Positions 52,104 to 58,416 of a stretch of 58,416 nucleotides of DNA are shown one piece after another. The stretch is from NCBI GenBank assembly GCA_016192105.1, contig JACPUV010000001.1, positions 1 through 58,416 of the forward strand, in the 5' to 3' direction. How positions within the stretch are numbered: position 1 is the stretch's first letter; each line of letters starts with the position of its first letter. This DNA is from Sphingobacteriales bacterium. GTDB taxonomy: Bacteria > Bacteroidota > Bacteroidia > Chitinophagales > Chitinophagaceae. Made by a program: the position numbers and the translations under genes. The notes beneath the pieces were generated by a model. That model was not told the DNA's origin and made no database searches. It saw nothing but the letters and a program-made list of their open reading frames with translations.

Positions 52104-53372
52104 ATGAGTGAAAAAACAAACAGAAGGATCCAGGTGGTTAATGTGACGCTGTTTTGCAGCCTGCTCCTGCTGGGTGGCACGGCCTCTTTGCTGTTGAAAA
52201 AAACGGAGTTATCGCTGACCGAGAACCGTAAGCTGGCTTCCTTCCCGGTCTTTTCCGACAGCGCACTCTGGAGCGGCGGTTATTTCAGGGATATCGAAAT
52301 GTATTACGCCGACAATTTTCCCTGGCGGGACCGGTGGATCGATGTGTCGGCTTCCTTCCGGAACAAACTGGGTTTTGCCTCCACCGATATTACCATCTAC
52401 TCCCCCGAAAACAATGCGGAGGCCAATGAAAAAACGGATACCTCGAAAAGCGAAACAGCCGGCCTCCGGCCCGATGACGGCGCCACCGGGGAAGTGAAGA
52501 AAAGTCTTTTTGTATTCAAGAACCGCGCCTTTGAAATGTTCGGTGGCGGTCCGGCCATGGGCCGGTCCTATGCCAACGTGATTAATTCCTATAACCGGCT
52601 GGGCATTCCCAACCTGCAGGTCTATAACCTGATCATCCCCGTGGCCCTGGAATTTGAACTGACCGAGAAATACAAAAAACTGCAAAAACCCAACCGGCCC
52701 GCTATTGAGAACGTGTACAATTCACTTGACCCCAATATCAAAAAAGTATGGGCGATTGATGAGCTCCGGAAGCACCGCGAAGAATATATTTACTTTAATA
52801 CCGATCACCACTGGACCAGTCTCGGCGCTTATTATGCCTACCGGGCTTTTTGCGAAACAGCCGGGCTCACCCCTGTATCGCTGGATACGGTCCGCTATAA
52901 AGTAAAACCGGCTTTCCTGGGATCTTTGTACCGGCTGACCCGGGATCCCAAACTGAAAGAAAACCCGGATTCGGTGAAATATTATTTGTTCCGCGACTCC
53001 GTACGTTTCTATATCGGCAGCTCCGGCAGCCTGACTTATTGGGGTAAATCAAAAATGTACGGGGAAGGGGCCAGCGGCGGTAACAGCTATTCCGTATTCC
53101 TGCAGGGCGACCTGCCCATTGTAAAAATGGAGACCGAACATAAGAACGGCCGGAAGATTGCCCTCGTAAAGGAATCCTACGGGAATGCCTTTGCTCCCTA
53201 TCTCATCAACAATTTTGAAAAAGTGGTGGTGGTGGACCAGCGTTATTATACCGGGGATTTCATTGCTATGCTGAAGGACGAAGGCATCAATGAACTTTTA
53301 TTCATCAATAATATTTTCGCGGCGCATACGCCTTTCCATATTGAGAAGATAAGGGGATTGATGAAGAAATAG
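52104..53372 (+). CDS. DHHW/AlgJ-like periplasmic O-acetyltransferase partner
   Basis: The 422-residue protein has one N-terminal membrane anchor (VTLFCSLLLLGGTASLLL) and a periplasmic SGNH-like domain. The DHHW motif occurs as FNTDHHWTSLGAYYAY near residue 236, and a catalytic serine is probable at VKESYGNAFAPYL near 355. With the AlgI-like protein it transfers acetyl groups to a surface polysaccharide. Confidence 0.88.
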   Translation: MSEKTNRRIQVVNVTLFCSLLLLGGTASLLLKKTELSLTENRKLASFPVFSDSALWSGGYFRDIEMYYADNFPWRDRWIDVSASFRNKLGFASTDITIYSPENNAEANEKTDTSKSETAGLRPDDGATGEVKKSLFVFKNRAFEMFGGGPAMGRSYANVINSYNRLGIPNLQVYNLIIPVALEFELTEKYKKLQKPNRPAIENVYNSLDPNIKKVWAIDELRKHREEYIYFNTDHHWTSLGAYYAYRAFCETAGLTPVSLDTVRYKVKPAFLGSLYRLTRDPKLKENPDSVKYYLFRDSVRFYIGSSGSLTYWGKSKMYGEGASGGNSYSVFLQGDLPIVKMETEHKNGRKIALVKESYGNAFAPYLINNFEKVVVVDQRYYTGDFIAMLKDEGINELLFINNIFAAHTPFHIEKIRGLMKK

Positions 53373-53444
53373 AGTGCATCCTGCTCCGGTACATCCCGGC
53401 CAGCTCTGCTGCGTCGGAACTACTCAGCGGGACAAGCTGCTGCC

Positions 53445-53876
53445 CTACAGCGTCAGGTACTTCCGCACCCAGGCCACTTTGGGTTTTAGTTCATTCGTGT
53501 ATTTATCCCCGGTGGCATAACCCACGCTTTTCAGGAAATGATAATAGTCGCTTTTCGGATGCTTTTTCCGCCATTTATCATAGCGCTTGTCCTGCCAGGT
53601 TTTGTAATAGGCAATACAGGCGGAATCGGATTCGAATTTCTTGCATTTATTCCCCTTAATATAGAAACCGAAGAGGTTGTGATAGCGCAGGCAGCATTTT
53701 TTGCATTTCAGGTTGCCGGTTTCCTGCATACACTGGGCCATTACAAAATCAGGATGGCGGATACCGGCCGCTTTAATGGCATCATACATGGCCTGCATTT
53801 TTTCCTTGTCAATTTTCTGGGAAAACCCCTGCTGGAAAGTAAAGAGCAATAAAGCGGCAAGCAGTAATTTCTTCAT
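53445..53876 (-). CDS. Secreted glucosaminidase domain protein
   Basis: The 143-residue exported protein has a signal peptide ending FQQGFSQ and an endo-beta-N-acetylglucosaminidase domain: IRHPDFVMAQCMQETGNLKC holds the catalytic glutamate, followed by YHNLFGFYIKG and the late SVGYATGDKYTNELKPKV. Four cysteines in the centre (CKKCC and neighbours) may form disulfides. It likely trims peptidoglycan. Confidence 0.88.
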   Translation of the reverse strand: MKKLLLAALLLFTFQQGFSQKIDKEKMQAMYDAIKAAGIRHPDFVMAQCMQETGNLKCKKCCLRYHNLFGFYIKGNKCKKFESDSACIAYYKTWQDKRYDKWRKKHPKSDYYHFLKSVGYATGDKYTNELKPKVAWVRKYLTL

Positions 53877-53972
53877 GCTGGTGTTTTTGGTAAAATCATT
53901 TACACGGGTCCGGACCGGTATTTAAATATACAAAAACCGCACCCTTTTTGCGGATTCCATTTACTTTGCAGT

Positions 53973-54638
53973 ATGAGCAGCACGCTGACCCCGGTATTGA
54001 ACCCTGAAAAAACCCATTCCTGGCCTATCCGCCTGGCCGCCCGCTTTATCTCCTATACATTTCACCCGGTTTTCCTGCCGCTTTATGTAATCGCCTTTCT
54101 TGTTTTTGAGCATCCCTTTTTATTCACCGGTTTTGATCCCCGGGAAAAAGTACAGGTCCTGTTGCAGGCCACGGCCATGTACCTGTTCTTTCCCCTTGTC
54201 ACGGTGCTCTTATTAAAAGCGCTTGGCTTTATTGAATCAGTTCAGCTCAAAAAACAAAAGGATCGCATCATCCCCCTGGTCGCCTGTATGATCTGGTATT
54301 TCTGGATCTGGAACGTATGGAGAAATTTACCGGAGTACCCGGTTGAGACAGTCCGCTTTGCGCTGGCGGTCTGGATCAGTTCCTGGGCGGCCCTGATGGC
54401 AAATGTGAAGATGAAGATCAGCCTGCATGCGATCGCGGTGGGTATTGCCGCGACTTTTATCCTGTCCATGGCTTTTGTCCAGGCAATTCATTTCGGGATC
54501 TATATTGCCATCAGTTTATTCATTGCCGGGCTGGTCTGCACTGCCCGCTTTATCGCATCGGACCATACCCCGGCGGAAGTCTATGGCGGACTGCTGCTGG
54601 GGGCGGTGTCGGTGTTGGGGGCGGGGGTGTTTGCGTAG
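53973..54638 (+). CDS. PAP2-like integral membrane protein
   Basis: The 221-residue protein has about six membrane helices. The ending ARFIASDHTPAEVYGGLLLG resembles the third PAP2 phosphatase motif (SRxxxxxHxxxDVxxG), and KMKISLHAIA could stand for the second. Some key residues of motif one are not obvious. A role in lipid phosphate removal is possible but unproven. It converges on the DUF2075 gene. Confidence 0.65.
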   Translation: MSSTLTPVLNPEKTHSWPIRLAARFISYTFHPVFLPLYVIAFLVFEHPFLFTGFDPREKVQVLLQATAMYLFFPLVTVLLLKALGFIESVQLKKQKDRIIPLVACMIWYFWIWNVWRNLPEYPVETVRFALAVWISSWAALMANVKMKISLHAIAVGIAATFILSMAFVQAIHFGIYIAISLFIAGLVCTARFIASDHTPAEVYGGLLLGAVSVLGAGVFA

Positions 54639-54641
54639 CCG

Positions 54642-56609
54642 CTAAATTTCTTTTATCCCACAAGAAAGAAGGTAGTGATATATACCGTCATACAAGTTTT
54701 TCAGTCTTGTTCGATCCATGTCATCGCCTTCCGGCACAAAAATGACTAATCCCTGTCGGGCTCTTGTAAGTAAAACACGATAGGTGTTTAACAAATAGCC
54801 CCTATCCGTTTCAGTATGTATTTTTCGCCAAGACGTTCCCTCAAATTTCTGATAATGCCAATGACCATTGGCGAAATAGAAATTGATATCCCAGGCCAAG
54901 CAGACATAATCAATCTCCAGACCCTGTATATCAAACTCGGTTGCTACATCTTCAAGATAATTGGAAGAACGAACGTCGTCGGAGAAATTCAAGAACCAGT
55001 CTGGGGCTGAAATCTCATTCTTAACATCAATTCCCAGCGGACGTAATCGTCTTGCTCCAGAACTAGCCACAATCCCAATTCTTTCACTACCCCTTGCTTT
55101 GGCACGGAGCCATTTTTTGGCTTTTGTTAGATTACGTGTTATATAAATAGGATACTGATCTTTTATTGTGTTGCATAACTCTTTAGCCTCTATCGTATTT
55201 ACATTTAATATTTCCTGCATCAAAGCAGAAATTTTTTCCGAGCGAAAAGAGCGAACGGATACAGAAAGATGTAGATCCTGTTGGACATTTCCCTTCTCCT
55301 TCAGCCACTCCTGCTGTACTGAGTTATATAAATAATTCTCATCAGTTAGCATCAAATTGGAGAAATGAACTTTCCATTTCGGAAACCGATCCTGTAGGGC
55401 AGCAATCCACTCTGACACACCCGCTTCCCCGGTATTTATTTCTTGACCTCCTCCAATTAAGCAAATAATCACACACCAGTCGTTATGGCGGTCCATTACT
55501 TCGATCAAAAAAGCAGGCTCAGACTTATTAAAGTCTTCTAATCCTTTCTTTATTTTCATGAAAGAACTTGCCTTCTCCTTGGTCCATGCTCGCTGCGCTT
55601 CATCAAAAACGACTACTTTTTCTACTGGTGCTTTATGAGAAATCAAATTATCATCGCGGAAATGATGAATATTCTGAATAAATTTTACAGCCCGATCCTT
55701 CTCCTTTTTCTTAGAGGATGAGAGGCCAGTCTCTTTCGCATGTTTAACTGAATCTCTAGCCAATGCTTCCCGAAGCACATCAACCAAGGGGCCATTTCCT
55801 GATAGAAATACAGAATGCTCATTCTTATCGGCTTTCATCCTTTCATTGGCAATATTTAATCCAGCCAGTGTTTTACCCGCACCTGGCACACCGGTTAAAA
55901 AACAAATAGACTTTTCACCGTTTGATTTAGCCCTTTCAATAATTCTATTTATACACTGTGTCGTTCTGGACAGATTGATTGCTCCTGCGTCATGCCGGGA
56001 TATTTCTCTTACATTATGACCTTTATACAAGGCTTGAGCCGCCTCTATAATTGTGGGAGTGGGTTTGTACACTGAATTTTCCCATTCGATAGCATTTATT
56101 TGCCGACCGTTAGTGTTTGTCAAAACCTGTCGTAATACAGCTGATAAAGTGTCTTGATTAGCCTTTATTGGCTCAAATAAGTTATTCGACTCATAAAAAT
56201 TGTTTTGGAATGGATCAGCCTTTGTGGCCACCAATATTGGAACCAGTCTTTCATAATGACTTCCCTCATGGAAGTTCTGTAAATCCAAGCAGTAATCCAC
56301 CACTTGTTCAATGGCATATTTCTGGTACTCCATATCTCCGACCTTAAATTCCAGAACAAATATGAAGTCGTTTATTATCAATACATTGTCTGCTCTTTTA
56401 CCCATTCTTGGAATAGAAAATTCAAAATGGATAAACCCCTCCTCAAAATCCTTTAGAGTGCTTTTAAGTAATTTAATCTGTTTTTGCCAAGCATTCTTTT
56501 GTAGGTCTTCTAATGCATGGGCATGATGAGTGGCCAAATACCCAAGTATTTTTGTTTCATCTTCCCTTAAAAAATTGGAAATCGTATCGGAGTAGTAGCT
56601 TCTGCGCAT
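54642..56609 (-). CDS. Nuclease-helicase of the DUF2075 type
   Basis: The 655-residue protein has an N-terminal domain with a PD-(D/E)xK-like pattern (RADNVLIINDFIFVLEFK, near residue 70) and a superfamily 1-like ATPase: Walker A GVPGAGKTLAGLN near 245, Walker B VVFDEAQRAW near 335, GGGQEINTGEAGVSEW, and the final NTYRVLLTRARQGL. Proteins of this kind are found in accessory regions and can contribute to phage defence; that is a plausible but unproven role here. An XRE regulator gene lies 23 bp upstream. Confidence 0.85.
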   Translation of the reverse strand: MRRSYYSDTISNFLREDETKILGYLATHHAHALEDLQKNAWQKQIKLLKSTLKDFEEGFIHFEFSIPRMGKRADNVLIINDFIFVLEFKVGDMEYQKYAIEQVVDYCLDLQNFHEGSHYERLVPILVATKADPFQNNFYESNNLFEPIKANQDTLSAVLRQVLTNTNGRQINAIEWENSVYKPTPTIIEAAQALYKGHNVREISRHDAGAINLSRTTQCINRIIERAKSNGEKSICFLTGVPGAGKTLAGLNIANERMKADKNEHSVFLSGNGPLVDVLREALARDSVKHAKETGLSSSKKKEKDRAVKFIQNIHHFRDDNLISHKAPVEKVVVFDEAQRAWTKEKASSFMKIKKGLEDFNKSEPAFLIEVMDRHNDWCVIICLIGGGQEINTGEAGVSEWIAALQDRFPKWKVHFSNLMLTDENYLYNSVQQEWLKEKGNVQQDLHLSVSVRSFRSEKISALMQEILNVNTIEAKELCNTIKDQYPIYITRNLTKAKKWLRAKARGSERIGIVASSGARRLRPLGIDVKNEISAPDWFLNFSDDVRSSNYLEDVATEFDIQGLEIDYVCLAWDINFYFANGHWHYQKFEGTSWRKIHTETDRGYLLNTYRVLLTRARQGLVIFVPEGDDMDRTRLKNLYDGIYHYLLSCGIKEI

Positions 56610-56632
56610 ATGAGGTGCTGAGATTGAGGGAA

Positions 56633-56857
56633 TTAGGGGCGATTAAACTCTTTGGCATCAAAAAAGTCTCTCGCTGATACCTCCAGCGCAATAAGTATCC
56701 GTTCCAGTGTAGTAACTGAGATGTTCTTTTGCCCATTTTCTATGCGGGTGAGATAGCTACGCTCTATTTCCGCCTCGTATGCAAATTTTTGTTGGGATAC
56801 ACCTTTCTCCTTACGCAACTCTGCAATGCGTTTACCGATCTTTTGTTGGATTGCCAT
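56633..56857 (-). CDS. XRE-family HTH regulator
   Basis: The 74-residue protein is essentially one helix-turn-helix domain: GKRIAELRKEKGVSQQKFAYEAEIERSYLTRIENGQKNISVTTLERIL. Small XRE proteins of this size repress themselves and adjacent genes in defence, toxin or restriction modules. A perfect GTGTAC-N4-GTACAC palindrome lies 35 bp before the start and is the obvious operator. Confidence 0.92.
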   Translation of the reverse strand: MAIQQKIGKRIAELRKEKGVSQQKFAYEAEIERSYLTRIENGQKNISVTTLERILIALEVSARDFFDAKEFNRP

Positions 56858-56891
56858 AATCCAAACTTATCCATATGTGTGCTGAAAAGCG

Positions 56892-56907
56892 GTGTACGAT
56901 AGTACAC
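56892..56907. promoter_or_regulatory. Palindromic operator GTGTAC-N4-GTACAC
   Basis: Perfect 6-bp half-sites flank GATA, 35 bp upstream of the XRE gene. This layout suits binding by the dimeric HTH protein and autoregulation of the XRE/nuclease-helicase pair. Confidence 0.6.
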
Positions 56908-56914
56908 GTATTGG

Positions 56915-57106
56915 TTACTGTGGCTGTGCTGGGGTATATTTATCCCTTAAAAACTCAACCTTAACTTTACTTGTCGAGGAAATACGGGGTCGAAACAGGG
57001 TAAACACACCATCCTTACCCAACAACGTCTCGCCCTTTTTGATCCGGCTGGCCGATTGCATTTTGAAAGCTTCGAAGTCAAATGACTGTTTGTCTTTCAT
57101 TTCCAT
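56915..57106 (-). CDS. Small orphan protein, possible IS256 transposase N-terminal remnant
   Basis: The 63-residue protein starts MEMKDKQSFDFEAFKMQSA and contains KGETLLGKDGVFT. This resembles the first 30 residues of Bacteroidota IS256-family transposases (FDFEAFK ... LTGKDGVFTP). The next residues do not match a transposase, so a truncated remnant or a coincidental small gene are both possible. It lies directly upstream of the XRE operator. Confidence 0.4.
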   Translation of the reverse strand: MEMKDKQSFDFEAFKMQSASRIKKGETLLGKDGVFTLFRPRISSTSKVKVEFLRDKYTPAQPQ

Positions 57107-57303
57107 ATGTGTTAGTTTTAAAGTTACAAAACTTCAAACAGACACAGTTTTTGCAACACTCTCGTTGTTTAAGTTAAGAACCAAAGCTAAACATTGAACT
57201 TTAAGCCCGAACCGCTGTTGAGACTTGCACATAACTGATGTTACAACGTCCAGCCCTGCTTTTGCAAATACTTTTGCTATATGCCGTTAAGATTTTTATC
57301 TTG
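57107..57303. other. Intergenic boundary of the AT-rich end
   Basis: About 200 bp without a gene. Base composition changes here from the mixed composition of the chromosome to clearly AT-rich sequence to the right, which by eye marks the edge of a transferred segment. A short TAAC-TGAT-GTTA inverted repeat lies at about 57232-57243. I see no integrase. Confidence 0.4.
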
Positions 57304-58416
57304 TCAATTATCTCGAATGTCCTTTAACCCTAAATCTTTAATGCATTGCAAAGATGTAATTTCTGTTATTCCCAGTGGATCAATATTTTTTATAGAGTCA
57401 AGCAAACTTTGTAAGCCTACTAGTTGTTCATTTATACCTTCATCCTTAAAGGAAACAAACAAAGCTGATTTAACTAAATTATTGGTTATAATATATTTAC
57501 TTGCTAATGGATTTATCTGGTAAATTGTGTTAAGTAGATTAGAAAAACTTTTATAATATCGTGGGCTAATATTAAATTCCTTAATTATTTTATACTTGGT
57601 CTTATCTACGATATTCTGGCATAATTCCGAAGAATGAGGAATTAGTGCAGTTATTAGATTTGAACAACTTTGAAAATCATTTGGTATAATGAAAAATTGC
57701 GTGGAGAAGCGAACTATTTCGTCTTTGTTTTTTACTAAATAAGTATTTAATAACTCATTTTTTAAGGTTAGGTTTAGAATTGCTTGTTTTTTGTTTTGGT
57801 AGTTAAGAATATATGATAAGCTTTTAATTTGTGCACTATGGTTCAAATTTATTTTATTTAATAGAAATACCCAGTCGCATTTGCTGATTACGGAATTTCG
57901 TCTTTCTGTTTCTATGCTGGCAAGGATGATGCAAAATGAACTGATTTGTTTCCAAGTTATGTTTTCAGAAAATGTAATAATGGATTCTTCTTTTAAATAC
58001 ATAGAAAGATTCTCTTTGTCGTTTCCTAATGCATTTATGAAGTCCGCAACTTGTGCTAATTGAGCGACCTCCGCTTTATTGGCTGCTTTGGCTAATGTTT
58101 CCCAGTTTAAATATTTAACGAGATTCTTTTTGTCGTCCCCTAATGCATTTATGAAATCTGCAACTTGCTTTAATTGAGCGACCTCCGCTTTATTGGCTGC
58201 TTTGGCTAATGTTTCCCAGTTTAAATATTTAACGAGATTCTCTTTGTCGTTTCCTAATGCACTTATGAAATCTGCAACTTGTTTTAATTGAGCGACCTCC
58301 GCTTTATTGGCTGCTTTGGCTAACGTTTCCCAGTTTAAATATTTAACAAGATTCTCTTTGTCGTTTCCTAATGCATTTAAAATAGCTTCAAGCTGTCCAA
58401 AGTGAGCGACCTCCGC
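57304..58416 (-). CDS. Repeat protein, partial, with 38-residue tandem repeats
   Basis: The frame stays open to the window edge, so 370 residues of a longer protein are visible and its start is outside. Its N-terminal visible part is three full and one partial copies of a 38-residue unit (AEVAQLKQVADFINALGNDK, then ENLVKYLNWETLAKAANK), predicted to be two helices. The remaining 230 residues are leucine/isoleucine/asparagine rich and helical, of unknown family. Codons are AT-rich, unlike the genome core. I cannot assign a function; the neighbourhood suggests an accessory role. Confidence 0.8.
   Translation of the reverse strand, partial: AEVAHFGQLEAILNALGNDKENLVKYLNWETLAKAANKAEVAQLKQVADFISALGNDKENLVKYLNWETLAKAANKAEVAQLKQVADFINALGDDKKNLVKYLNWETLAKAANKAEVAQLAQVADFINALGNDKENLSMYLKEESIITFSENITWKQISSFCIILASIETERRNSVISKCDWVFLLNKINLNHSAQIKSLSYILNYQNKKQAILNLTLKNELLNTYLVKNKDEIVRFSTQFFIIPNDFQSCSNLITALIPHSSELCQNIVDKTKYKIIKEFNISPRYYKSFSNLLNTIYQINPLASKYIITNNLVKSALFVSFKDEGINEQLVGLQSLLDSIKNIDPLGITEITSLQCIKDLGLKDIRDN
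58000..58416. repeat. 114-bp tandem repeats inside the right-end gene
   Basis: The motif GAGCGACCTCCGC (plus strand) recurs at 58062, 58176, 58290 and 58404, spaced exactly 114 bp. Copies differ at only a few bases, so amplification is recent or kept uniform by recombination. The unit is divisible by three and stays in frame. The array extends beyond the window. Confidence 0.95.

Noticed and set aside
58003..58416. CRISPR array
   Set aside because: The 114-bp repeats are contiguous, without unique spacers, and remain in frame in a coding sequence.

Overview
The window looks like a chromosomal contig from a Bacteroidota bacterium, most likely of the Chitinophagaceae type. The evidence is protein content (DUF4197 pair, PorT-like barrel, LptC/outer-membrane protein/CoaX cluster, DUF3127, AlgI/DHHW pair), weak Shine-Dalgarno sequences, and promoters of the Bacteroidota type (TTG-N19-TAnnTTTG, clearest before lysS). 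No rRNA, tRNA or CRISPR array was recognised. Nothing here was checked against a database; family calls rest on recognised motifs and gene order.

Left part (1-18.1 kb): an 89-bp tandem repeat, then mostly housekeeping genes: a GxxExxY protein, a flavin-reductase-like protein, two DUF4197 paralogues, lysS, an SDR enzyme, an aldo/keto reductase, lptC - outer-membrane protein - coaX, a phospholipase-D-like enzyme, a small envelope-stress-like cluster (YtxH, holin-like, coiled coil), htpG and an MBL-fold hydrolase, then pdxH.

Core (18.8-32.9 kb, all minus strand): a large redox locus. Read in the direction of transcription it encodes a three-polypeptide NAD-linked [NiFe] hydrogenase (HoxE-HoxF fusion, HoxU-HoxY fusion, HoxH), its maturation protease, a six-subunit membrane-bound group 4 [NiFe] hydrogenase (NuoL-, NuoH-, NuoB-, NuoC-, NuoD- and NuoI-like), HypA, and a four-subunit 2-oxoacid:ferredoxin oxidoreductase (delta, alpha, beta, gamma). 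The implied physiology (inference) is that oxoacid oxidation reduces ferredoxin, the membrane hydrogenase disposes of those electrons as H2 while moving ions, and the soluble enzyme exchanges H2 with NAD(H). A near-identical 26-bp motif plus a matching -7 box lies before both the hox genes and the oxoreductase genes, suggesting one regulator for both. The membrane hydrogenase large subunit ends exactly at the usual protease cleavage point, where a repeat block begins.

Right-middle part (33.4-54.6 kb): a MATE exporter, an AI-2E family transporter, an L,D-transpeptidase-like protein, the 5-oxoprolinase genes pxpB-pxpC-pxpA with an Nramp transporter, a radical SAM/SPASM protein, DinB, SnoaL-like, MarR, a GHL10 glycoside hydrolase, a DegT aminotransferase, a REP-associated transposase flanked by inverted palindromes, a frameshifted small secreted protein, rpoN, a DUF3127 protein with an SSB-like tail, an MBOAT/DHHW acyltransferase pair, a glucosaminidase and a PAP2-like membrane protein.

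Right end (54.6-58.4 kb): an accessory segment, increasingly AT-rich: a nuclease-helicase of the DUF2075 type with an XRE regulator and a palindromic operator, a small orphan protein, and a gene running off the edge that contains near-identical 114-bp (38-residue) tandem repeats.
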